Positions 40,111 through 51,570 of a DNA stretch of 64,000 bases are shown one piece after another. The stretch is taken from NCBI GenBank assembly GCA_963978545.1, contig OZ021726.1, forward strand, positions 31,840,459-31,904,458. The letters are read 5' to 3'. The notes below the pieces were generated by a model. The model had not been told where the DNA came from. It saw only the letters and a list, made by a program, of their open reading frames with translations, and searched no databases. Each line of letters begins with the position of its first letter. Positions within the stretch are counted from its first letter, which is position 1. The DNA comes from Linyphia triangularis (Eukaryota > Arthropoda > Arachnida > Araneae > Linyphiidae). A program made the translations under genes and the position numbers.

Positions 40111-42735
40111 GTTCGCTTATAATATGAGATGGGGGAATATTTTGCTTTCAGTTACTTCATCCCCACCCTTTCAAAGCAGGTAATCGCTTACAATATGCGT
40201 ATGATTGGGTTGGGGGAATCTAAATTCTCCTTATTATATGAAACAGAAACATATTTGTATATTTCTGCCGCTACTAAGCTCTTACCAAACCTATCTGGTC
40301 TAGAGTTAACAATGCTTTAAATGCAACCTAAAACTTAAATTAGTCAAGTCAATACTGTGCGTCCGGGGAGGAGCAAGAAAAATATAGTTGTCTTAAATTT
40401 TTTAAAGTCGGTCAAAAATGCTTTATCAATTATTTCCCTTGAATATGAGCTAAAGTATGTTGAAGCAGACAGAGTACCCTGATGAGCCCCGATTTTCACG
40501 GGGAAATAATGCTACTACATGATGAAAGGGGAAAATGCGAAAAGTAAAAAAAAAGAAGTTATAAATTGAAAACAGAAACTTTTAAGAGGTTAATGTCACT
40601 ACAGATAGGTCTTTACAGAGGTTAATGTCACTCTAAGCTGTAATGTACCAACGGTTCATAATTCTAATTCTGAAGGTCCATTCACATTGAAGCCAAGGCG
40701 CGGCAGACTCATGTCCATGTTATTTCTTCTTTCACGGCTAAAGTGCAACAAGAAAATAGAAAAGTAAAATGGATTTCAAGTTTGAAAATTGTGTACAAAT
40801 GAATAATTTGAAATCCATTTTAAGTAGCACATGACTACTTTTTTTGCGGAGAATTTTACCGCTATTTTCCACTTATTTCTTCATGTCTAAAAGCCAAGGG
40901 GATAAAAACACTAACCTTTTGTGTCCCCTTCCAGCGCTCATTAGTATAAACACAATTTTAACTTTTAATTTTCAACAAACTTTCCATATTAATTTCCAGG
41001 CTTTTTTTTATTAAAATTCCTATTTTGTACTTTTATAAGTATGTCTACTTTCTTGCCTTATTTAATATCTGTATAAATTTAGTATTTGAAAGTAGCGTAC
41101 GTATAGAGTGTTAGATCTTAATAGTCACAAGTACTATATGGATTTCTAGATTTTTATGGGTACATATTTTACGTAACAATCAATTATTTCTGTAGGTAAC
41201 TTAATTAAAAGAATTGAACATGTTAGTCCAAAAGGGACTGGACCATTAAAATAACATAGGCCAAAGTATGAATGGTGCTGGAATATGATTGGCCGATGCA
41301 TTGGGCTAAAGACGTTAGGGCAAAAGGAAAATCATAGTGCTTTTTATGTTTGGCTTTTTATGGTTGATTTTTTCACTCATGCATTCGCTTTCGTCATTGA
41401 AAGTCTATTGTCTTTTGTCCTTAACTTCGAAATTTATTCTCTTTTGGAGAAGAGCAAGGCCGTATCCAGAGGGAATGATAGGGTTCAAACCACTCCGAAA
41501 TATTCCCCATTATACTATACATTAAAGAGGACGTGCATAAATTACGTCACGCACAATTCTTTTGTCACGTTATGTCATGCTCATGTCACTTTAGAACGAC
41601 CTCAAACGACCAAAATTACGCCAAGTTGCTGCCTCCCTCTTCAAAAGAATGTATTTTTAATTAATTTCAAAAATTAAGAAAAAGAAATATGTATGGTTTT
41701 GGAAGTAACTCAGAAATAAGTCCAACTTATAATACAGATTAACTTTCTTGGTCAAAATGATATCGAACGACTGAAGTTATTATTATTATTATTATTATTA
41801 TTTTTTTTTTTTTTTATTTTTTATTTTTCAGTTTAACTAGGACTGTGGAACATCGCACAGCTTTCAATTGCACTATTATATTGATATAGATTGGTTTTAT
41901 TTACTATTTTTAATTCCAACATGGCGAGATCGGGGTGTACTTGAGAAACAGTATCGTCTTTCTGGATGGCATGATAGATTTGTGGAGAAAATATCGTCAA
42001 GAACAAAGTCAAATGAGAGAAGACATTAAAAAAGTATAAACAACGAGATTATCAAGTAAGACCAACTTATTAAAACAGTTTTTACTATGCATGTTGCATA
42101 ATCGTAATTTGCTGTATTAATTTTTTTTTTTTATTTCTGTATTATTTTCTAAATGGGGAGGGGGGGATTTTTGAAATTAGGGGGGATCGGCACCCCTGGT
42201 TAGATGATTATTTAGGTCAAACAAGTTAACTTTAATTTGTCGTATACAGTAAGCTCTAATTTTGGGAAATTAACAGTCTTATTTAAACTTACTCAACTTT
42301 CGTTTCAGACCTGTTCTTATCATTATATGTTAGGAAATGCTTTGAAACGTCTGCTCTTTGTGTTTGGACATCGTTCTGAATTGCAACATCAGCGGAAGAA
42401 GAAGAAGATCGCGAAATTTTGATCAGCAATAGTAATCAAGGATGTTGACCGAAAGAATGATCTGAAAATTTTAAAATGTCCTGCTTCGAACACTCTTAGA
42501 TGGCAACATGGTTAAAACGAGAATATAACCCATTTTTGAATAAAACATTATTTAACAGAAATTGTAATAAATTATTAATTATTATAAATTATTAAATAAT
42601 ATTTATGTAATAAATATTAATAATTAGTAATTGAATTAATTAGGAATTAAAAAATTAAAATTAATTATAGTTAGTTATTCAAATGAATTCATAATCAGTA
42701 ATTAAAATTAGTTAATAACTAGTAATTAAAATGAA
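40111..42735. other. AT-rich intergenic DNA, no gene recognised
   Basis: The longest frame (41285-41677, 130 codons) has no recognisable domain and no codon pattern that sets it apart. A (TTA)n/T tract lies at 41761-41825. The piece 'ggactgtggaacatcgcaca' near 41840-41860 recurs near 48770-48792, so a dispersed repeat is present there. Confidence 0.65.
41761..41825 (+). repeat. (TTA)n and T-rich simple repeat
   Basis: About seven ATT/TTA units followed by a T run with scattered A. Confidence 0.9.
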
Positions 42736-42873
42736 TAATAAGAAATTACATTAAATTATTAATAAGAAATTACATTAAATTAATAATAAGAAATTACATT
42801 GAATTAATAATAAGAAATTACATTAAATTAATAATAAGAAATTACATTGAATTAATAATAAAAAATTACATTG
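42736..42873 (+). repeat. 24-bp tandem repeat, about 5.7 units
   Basis: The unit is AATAAGAAATTACATT plus (A/G)AATTAAT. 'agaaatta' starts at 42741, 42765, 42789, 42813 and 42837, exactly 24 apart, with an A/G alternation at one position. The flank at 42560-42735 is a looser AT-rich array of the same words. Confidence 0.93.
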
Positions 42874-45769
42874 CAGAAATAAAACTATTGTTTGAATAAA
42901 TAATTAATAAAATTTTCTAGCGATTATTAATAACTTATAACTGATTTAATTATGTGTTTTGTTGCGTACTTAAAAAAGAAGAAAATTGGAACTAGTTCTG
43001 CATATATAATTTCCCTGTTTGTCTACACGACTGAAACTTTAAAAACTAAAGAAGAATTCGTCACATTGACTTACAAAAGAACATATGAAAAAGTAACTAA
43101 GTTCATTTAACTGTGATTTTGATAAGTAAAAAAATTATCTTGTTATAGAATACGTAATAAATGACGTTTATACGATTTTTTAAAATTTCAATTAAGGGAT
43201 ATCTAGTGCTGATAATACATATTTTATATTTCGGAAACAAATAGGACAGTTACAGTTACTGTCACTAAATGGCTTTTTTCTTTGCGCACGTTTCACTTTG
43301 CATCAGAAATTACTATTTTTTAGATACTGAATCTGCTTAAACTGAATTTGACAATTAGAAGAGCTTTAATTCAGTAATGGTTACCTACATTTTGTAAACA
43401 AATTCTCACAACCAAGTAATGTCGATTGCTACCACACAAAAAAAAAAAGGGGGGGAAGGGGGGGGGGGGTTGAAAGAAAGGAAGAAAAAAAAGAAGAAAA
43501 AAAAAACCTTGTCATGAATATTGCCAGGTTCGGTTAAAGAAATTTTTAGCAATTAGCAATGTTTAGAAGAATCCAACTTGTTGAAAACATTTTATCTTGA
43601 GGATTTGACACTCTTTCTTTAACACCAAAAAAATATACCATCAAGGTGCTCGAATACGTCACATAAAAACTCTACTTCATTCAATCGACACAAATTATCA
43701 AATTAAGATTCTCAATATTAAATATCATTATTTACATGTATGCGTTCCTTCAACATGTACACTCCAGCATTAAATACAATTACGCGATAATACTCACTAC
43801 AACAATTTTATGATTTGTCTTGATAAAAAGTAATGAAGGTACAATTTAATGTACAACGAATATCATACCCAAGTACACTTGAGAGTAAAATTGAAAAAAT
43901 ATCAGTTTATCTCTAATAACCTCTTTCTCTCTGCCTTTAAGGGGTCGAAAAAGAATCAACCGTTTTAAACGAGGGATATTCATATTTTCCACTTTCAATG
44001 TAATCCCAACTAGGATATTCGGAATTCGGTAGAAATGTCAACAAGTTCCAAAATAAATAAAGTAACCTCTTCTGACATTGAGAAATTAATTTAAAAGGAA
44101 CAAGAAGTGGGCGAAACTCTGATACCATTCGAGGAACATACCAATGTCCTAATTCCAATACTGTCTCAACTGTATGAAATTAGGAATCAAGAGCAAAAGT
44201 AAGTTATTCGAATTTTGATTAACTTAATTTATGGGGTCGAGAAGGGTTCAAACGTTCAAATGAGGGATATTCAAAAATCGAAATGTAAAATGCATAAATG
44301 TATTTTGATTACTAAAATGCACATGATAAAATTTCGTAGCGAAGCAAGAGTATTCAACCAGTCTTTAAATAACATAACGATGAGTTACACAATACAGTCA
44401 CAAAACGAAATGCCAACTGTACAGAGGGGCGTATATAACGAATGGAATACCATTTGTCCGCTCCCTTTCAGATGCATCCATATTAAAAATGAAACAACTC
44501 ATTGACTTTTAGTCTATCATATATGAACTTCCTTGTTTACACAATTTATAAGGATGCATATATTATTTGTAGTTCATTTACTTTCTGATTCGTCTAATTT
44601 GACTTCTGTCGCTCAGTTTCTAAAATTAATAAGTTACTTTTTGGAAATTAAACAAAATACGCTAAAAAAAAAAAAAAAAAACATTATTGGAAAAATTCAA
44701 ATTAATATGGGAAGCAATACTCCAAAAAAAATTTTGGAAACCATTTGTCATCCAAAGAAAATAGATCTCATCCACTTGATATCAAGATAGAAACATTTCG
44801 GTGGATAAAGATCATAGCTGATTAAACATTAAGTTTCAAATTTATGAAGTAGAGGCATATAAGAATTTGTAAAAATAATATCATACAATTATAATCGCTT
44901 GTAAAAATTTCGAAAGACGTTTCACGCCTCATACTATTTTCTGAACATGTAGAATATTTTGCAAGGATAAGATCCTCATAAATTTTATACCATCAGTTTT
45001 ATTTACATTACTTAGTCTATATTTAAGTCACATAAAAAGTAACAAATCGCTGACAGCCCTGTAATTCTTAGGTATATCGTTTTTTTTTCTATGAGAAGGT
45101 TATATGACAAGGCGATGAAAAAAATGCACTCCTAGAAGATGCTACTGAAGAACGCTTCGAATACTTTTTATAAGAACTTAGTTCAGATACATAATGTTAC
45201 CTCTTCCAGCACTATTTGTGAGCCCCCTTGGCGATGAGAATTAGAGTTCAAGGCTAGAAATAAACACAAGTGTCTAACATTGACAATTTAGCCAAAGGCA
45301 AAGCTGCTCCGTCAACAAATTTTCTCGGGAGTTTATGTTAGGAATCATAAATAGTTTACTGAGCAACTATATATTCGGCTTTACCATGAAGTTTAATTTT
45401 AACATACAATTTAGAATTAACTACGTACAATTAATGTACATCACTATGCAACATTTTATTCTTTTCATAAATTTAATGAACTTTCTATATGTCACTCGTA
45501 AAACATTAATATAAATAACTCGACTCAAGCGTGATACAGGGAATAAAATTACAGTTGAGCAGTAAGGAAACTAATTACAGTAAAAAAAAATAAAAAAAAA
45601 TTGTATATTTTGCATGTTACCACTGCAGTTACTCATATAATAAATTTCAATAAATGATGTATTTTTTAATCAATACATTACTTTCATTACTGCATGTTAA
45701 CATATGGGTAGAAAGTAAAAATTGATTGTCTTTAATATTTGATTTCTAAATACACAATATTCTATTTAT
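42874..45769. other. AT-rich intergenic DNA, no gene recognised
   Basis: No protein-like frame. Low-complexity A/G tracts occur at 43437-43506. The words 'ggggtcgaaaaagaatcaa' / 'ggggtcgagaagggttcaaa' and 'gagggatattca' at 43941-43982 and 44234-44273 look like two copies of one small repeat. Confidence 0.65.
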
Positions 45770-46830
45770 TACTAGCTGATTACCAGTGCTTCGCTACGAA
45801 ATTTTACCACGTGCCATATTTTAGCTAGCTGTGAGGCACCGCGTTACGGTGTATGGGTTCATTGGTGTATGGGTTCGAGTTTTTAGCGCTTCGCTCGCAG
45901 GAAGGTGCATCGCTACTCAAAATCAAGCTCGCTTCGCTAGCTGAAAAGTTCATTGATACATAAGCGCAGGCTTACTTCACTCGTTAAAAGGTTCATTGCT
46001 ATGCAAGCATAGGCTCGCTGCTTTAGCGTAAGCTAGCTTCACTCACTAAAAGCTAATTGCTACGTAAAGCCTTAATATAAGATACCCCTCCCCTGTCAAG
46101 AAACAAAATAAAAATTCCCCGTTAATACAATAATGCCACACCCTTTTGAGAATATTTTAACACGTGTTTGCGAAAAATAAAATTAGAAAGTCAAACCTAC
46201 TTATGTTGAAATTAGTTCTAGGCCTATTAGAAGTAACTTTTTGTGAAAATATTGATTAAAAAAATTAATTAAAAACAAATTAAAATTTGAACATTCTTTT
46301 TATCAAAAGTCCAATTAGAAGGCCAAAACTACTTATGTTGAAAGTTTCAGAACTGTAGCCCTATTAGAAATCATTTTGTGAAATACTTATTAACTAATTA
46401 AAAAATTAATTATAAAATAATCCAAATTTTAACTTTCTATTTTTCAGAGGGTCAATTAAAAGGCTAAATCTACTTATGTTGAAAATTTCAGAGGTGCTCT
46501 GTTAGAAGTCGTTTTGTAAAAAAAATTGTTAGTTAATTAAGAAAATTAATTGAAAATAACTAATTAAAGTTTTAACATTCTGTTTTTCAGAAATCCAATT
46601 AGAAGGCTAAAACTACTTATGTTGACAATTTCAGAACTGTATATCTATGTGAAGACAATTTGTAAAAAAAAAATTAATTAAAAAATAACTAATTAAAATT
46701 TTAACATTCTGTTTGTCATAAGTACAATTAAAAGGCCAAAACTACTTATGTTGAAAATTTCAGAGATTTACTCCAATTTTAAGTAGCTTTCTTATAAATC
46801 CACAGGCAGCTTATTTTATTATTATAGACT
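45770..46830 (+). repeat. Dispersed repeat family B, copy 2
   Basis: Begins 'agctgattaccagtgcttcg' and ends 'cagcttattttattattata'. The first 300 bases hold repeats of 'ataggctcgct' and 'cactcactaaaag'. The rest is four to five units of about 130-140 bp with 'aattagaaggccaaaacta' and 'cttatgttgaaaatttcaga'. A full relative follows directly (46831-48190), and another is at 32110-32640. Confidence 0.75.
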
Positions 46831-48190
46831 AGCTGAATGCCCGTGCTTCGCTTCGAAATTTTACCATATGTAATATTTTAGCTAGCTATGAGGCCCTGCG
46901 TTGTGGAGATCCGTCATTGGTGTATAGGTCCCAGTTTATGGAGCTTCGCTCGCAGGAAGGTTCCTCGCAACCTAAAACCAAGCTCATTTCACAGGCTGAA
47001 AAGTTCATTGACACATAAGCACAGGCTTACTTCACTTGTTAGAAGGTTCATTGTTATGCAAGCATAGGCTTGCTTCGTTCACTGAAAGATTCATTTCTGC
47101 GACAGCCTGAACTCGCTTTACTCACTAAAAACTAATTGCTTTGTAAACCCTTAATGTTAGAAGCCCCTTCCCTGTTGAGAAAAAAAAATATTCCCCTTAC
47201 AATAATATAACAAACATTTAGGAAGATTTTAACACGCGTTTGTGAAAAACAAAATTAGAAGGCCAAAACTACTCATGTTGAAACTTTCAGAGCTCTAGGC
47301 CTATTAAAAGTTGCTTTTTGTGAAAATATTAATTAAAAAAATTCATTAAAAATAAATTAAAATTTTAACAATCTTTTTATCAAAAGTCCTATTACAGGGT
47401 TCCCACTCATATCACAGAATGAAAATCAATGACTTTTAAGGACCTAATTAATGTTTTTAAGGACCTATGAAAATTTGTTTTCAGGCATCATATCTGTATT
47501 TAAATTTTTAATAAAGTATATTCTATCAAAAAAGTTACAAGTTGGTGGATGCGTAATACAAATATGTCGGAAAATTCCTATAAAGTGCAGATAAGTGGCG
47601 ATCAAGAGGGAATAGCAAGTCCGAGTTCTATTTTTATGAATTTTGCAGTTGGACAATATCTGTAAAAATTAAGGACTTTTAAGGACCTCTAAGCATTTTC
47701 AAGGACTTTTAAGCACCTCTAAGCATTTTCAAGGCCTTGAAAACAGGTTCAAAAATATTAAGCACTTTTAATGACTTTCAATGACCGTGGGAACCCTGTA
47801 TTAGAAGGCCACAAGTACTTATGTTGAAAATTTCAGAGCTGGTAGCCCTATTAGAAATCATTTTGTAAAATATTTATTAATTAAAAAAATTAATTGAAAA
47901 GCACTAAATAAAAATTTGAAATTCTGTTTTTCAAAAGTACAATTAGAAGGCAAAAACTACTTACGTTGAAAATTTCAAAGCTGTTAGAAATTGTATTGTA
48001 AAATATTTGTTAAGTAATTAAAAAAATTAAATAAAAAAAAAACTAATCAAAATTTTAGAATTCTGTATTCAAAACTACAATTATAAGGCCTAAACTACTT
48101 AAGTTAAAAATTTCAGAGCTCTACTCCAATTTTAAGTTGCTTTCTATAAATCCACAGAAAGACACACACAGCTTGTTTTATTATTATAGA
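46831..48190 (+). repeat. Dispersed repeat family B, copy 3 (interrupted)
   Basis: Same layout as the preceding copy ('agctgaatgcccgtgcttcg' at the start, 'agcttgttttattattata' at the end). It is interrupted by the small TIR element at 47395-47798. No coding capacity. Confidence 0.75.
47395..47798. mobile_element. 404-bp MITE-like element with CAGGGTTCCCAC termini
   Basis: Starts CAGGGTTCCCAC and ends GTGGGAACCCTG, inside a family B copy, which shows the insertion clearly. The flanks share TATTA (47390-47394, 47799-47803), so the target duplication is 5 bp if the element begins at C. The ends are hAT-like, but the expected 8-bp duplication is not seen. The interior is rich in 'aaggactttTAAG'-type repeats and is non-coding. 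Confidence 0.75.
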
Positions 48191-50240
48191 TAATTAACAT
48201 TGGCTATTTTATCAAATAAAAACATATGGCGCAAAGCAAATAAAAATACGCATAATACAATCTTTAAATTGTAAAATGTTTTTATATTGTAAACGGTATG
48301 CGTGAAGGCAATAAAAGATGACTCACCGAATCTGTCAATCTTCAGAATGTTTTTTTAATAATACAGCAAGAAAGAAGTTCCTCTGACACTTCCTTTTGCC
48401 AAAAAAGCAAAGCAATTTTAATAAAGATTGTAAAGCAAGTTAGTACATCTATTTCCACTGATTTCCTTCAAATTACAACTACAGTCAAAGGTAGCTAGAA
48501 ATTCTAAATATAACAATTCTATTTCTCCGAATAATATCTAATATCGTCCCATTTCATTCCGTTGCCAAAAGTAGATAGTTAACAATATCCCCAAACGATA
48601 TTTTAACGTAACATTCTAGAATTTTTCTCATCAAACAATATTTTTAGGTATAAGTATAAGAACTGTAGCTGTTTGCAAATATTACAGATTAAATTTGAAA
48701 CAGAATCTAAATTATGCACAGTGTATTAAAAAAATCAAAATTTAAAATTCGAAAGAATCTGGGTTGATACTAGGGTGTGGAACATCGCACAACTTATAAT
48801 TACACTATATAACATAGGTCATTGCAGTAAAATTTAACATTGTGTAACTTGCCAAATTCTTATTTTCTCTCATTTGAATAAAAAGGGCCAGTTCGGTGAT
48901 ATTTTTGACAATAATTTTTACACAAGGAAAAAAAATAAAAAATTGTGACTTTATTCGATATACATTACATGTACATGCTTGTGCGTGAAACGTAAAAAAA
49001 TACATCGATGATGGCGCTCAAAGACAGAGAGCTCTGTGTAAAAGCAATACCACACACTCGTTTTTTGGTACTCGTAAAGGCACTCGTTTTTAAACTTTTC
49101 ACGCTTTTATCGCATTTTTATGGCAATTTTGGAGATGGGAATGTTTAGAACTCCTTCAGAGGCATTACCACAGCGATTTTTATCAAAATCGTTTGAGCCG
49201 TTTCCAACAATTACTGAAAAACATGATTTTTTCAATGGCAGATATCTTATGCGCATACCTTAATGGTAAGTCCTTGTGCCACCAGCAACCCGCACACCAA
49301 ATTTGAACATCGTAGGTCAATTTGTTCAGGAGTTATGCTGACCACGTACACACAGACAGACATTTTTTCTCTAGATCACTTTTTTGAAATCAGGATGTTC
49401 CAAAACGAGGAGAAATGCAAAATAATTGATTTTTTTTTTTTTTTTTACCGAATGCTGTACTTTCATTACCCGATGTATGCATATGGGTGGTGGATATAAG
49501 TGGATTAATTAGTTTCCGAAGCAGCAATAGTAGCGTTTATAAAAGTGGTCTTATAATGATAGCCCCCAAAAACTTGGTAGAATGAATTTCCATAGACCGG
49601 GTTTCTGCAAAAATAAAATGTCACAAATCCGTGACTTTTCATAACTTTCCAAAACTGAAGCAAATAATATTCCACGACTCAAGAAATCAAATCACACACA
49701 CACAAATAATAATAATATAATAATAATAATCTGTATCAATTTTGCTAACATGAACATAGTAAGTAAATCAATTTACAGTACGCAAAAAAAAAAAAATCCG
49801 AACGATGGCTATATCTTGGGTTCTAATAATCGTAGAATCTTGCGGTTTGCACTAAAATGTTTTGTTTACGATTTTCTATATGTCTGGTGCAATATTTTTT
49901 CTTAGGGGGTGTAAGTTTAACTCTAAAGTAATTTTAACTCTAACTTTAAAAAGTTTAATACGAACACCTGTTTTTTATGTTTTCATTCAATTTAGAATAC
50001 TTCGTATTCCCTAGATACCAAATTTCAGTTCATTATGTTGAGAAACACATCACTTATGAGCGAAAATGTTTTAGACGATCTTGAGGGCAAATTTATTTAA
50101 AGCGGGGAAAAAGCAAACGTTTTGCATGCTTCAAGACGTAATCTATTACGCTGTCCCTTAAAGGGAGCTTTTTTACATTTTTGCTAAAATATCGAGAACC
50201 AAAAGTCAAAATGGAATGAAAAAAAATTCTGGATGGGTTT
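48191..50240. other. AT-rich intergenic DNA, no gene recognised
   Basis: No protein-like frame. It includes family C copy 2 (49050-49420), a family A remnant (49500-49610), T/A tracts near 49431 and 49784 and an (AC)/(AAT) stretch near 49692-49730. Confidence 0.65.
49050..49420 (+). repeat. Dispersed repeat family C, copy 2
   Basis: Inverted relative of 32690-33060. It ends near 'acgtacacacagacagacat', a common tail of non-LTR-derived repeats, but no coding part is present. Confidence 0.6.
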
Positions 50241-50555
50241 ATGACCATGATAATTCTACTCGGGGCATGAGCTCTGCTACCGAGCGCGTCGGCAGGTGGC
50301 GGATAGCCGAGTGTCCTGAGCCGAAACTTACTCAGGATATCCCCCGAATATTGAATAAGGGGACGTGGACCAGCTCCCGTCAACCCAAAGTGTCATGCGA
50401 CCCGTGCTGATGGGTGCATGGCACCAACGGTTAAGTGGTGTCTTTAACGGAGCCTCTTAGAGTGCCTGGAGACCTCTAGGAGTATTTTGCCTTACCCTGG
50501 CATGCAGGCTCTGGCGGGGTGGACTTTATACTTCCTGTAAATAATACAACCTTTT

Positions 50556-51570
50556 ATGGATACCAATAAAAACAAAAAAACAAACACCGACTCCAACGAG
50601 GAAGAAAACCAGACCTTGATGGAGACCCAATCTTCTGTAGCAGGCCCTTCAACCCTACAGACAGACCTTGAAAGAGATCCCGATCTCCAAAAGGTAGTAT
50701 CGGAGCTTGATAGGATTAACCTACAGAAGAAAAGAATCTCTGGGGCTGCCAAAAAACGGCTGACCAAAGAGAGAAAATTAGCCAAGGGCACCTGGGAAGA
50801 AAAAAGACCAAAGCCCAAAGCTCAAACCACTCCCAGAAGAAAGGAGGTACAGACCCCGATCAGACCCTCTACCAAGAGGCCAAGGTCGGATGGTAGCACT
50901 CCCCTCTCTGAAGAGAAAAAAGCAAAAAAAAAAAAGGACTAAACCCGGTGACGAGACAGACCCGAGTTACAGTGACACTTTGTCAGCTGTGAAGATGGCA
51001 GTTGTCGTGGAAGGATACCCAGACCAGAAACTGTCAGAAGACCAGCTGACGTCCTTCCAACTAGACGCAATGGCTAGAATTGAGGGCATTCCCTCGGGAA
51101 CCGGACCTCGATTCAAGTACTGTCGTCTGGAAGGAGGGGCATTTATCATCCTATGTGCAGACTCTAACAGCAGTCAATGGCTGACCAGAACTGTTAGAGA
51201 AATGTCACCATGGAACGGCCTGTCCCTTCTTGTTGACGAATCACGTAGGATTGTTAAAACATCCAAATTCATAGCTAGGATCCCAGCTATCTACAACAAG
51301 CTCTCAGGCCAAGAGATTCTTCAGAAAATTAAAGCTCAGAACGGAGGACTAACAGCCACAGAATGGGGAATCCTCAACCAGAAATCTGGTAATGAGGGCA
51401 GAACCATTGTTGTAAATGTTCCAGAACAAGACGCCAAGACCTTGATCGGTAGAGAAAGTAAATTTTACTTAGGCTTTACCCAAGTGCAGGCCAGAATTCT
51501 GGAAAAACCATCTGCTGCTGCTTCCTCTGACCATGTCCCTGAAGCTTCTGCAGATCAACCTACAGCATAA
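50556..51570 (+). pseudogene. LINE ORF1 protein (DUF4780-like), frameshifted
   Basis: ATG at 50556. Residues 1-130 are Lys/Glu/Ser/Pro-rich and disordered-looking, with basic stretches (KRPRSDGS, KKAKKKKD). The frame breaks in the A run at about 50920-50935 and resumes at 50890-51570 in the next frame. That part contains VKMAVVVEGYPDQKLSEDQL and WLTRTVREMSPWNGLSLLV, which resembles the DUF4780 domain found in ORF1 of arthropod LINEs. The product is expected to bind element RNA. Its end overlaps the ORF2 start (51533). Confidence 0.82.

Noticed and set aside
41285..41677. A 130-codon frame
   Set aside because: No recognisable domain; it spans repeat-like text and has no upstream or downstream gene signals.
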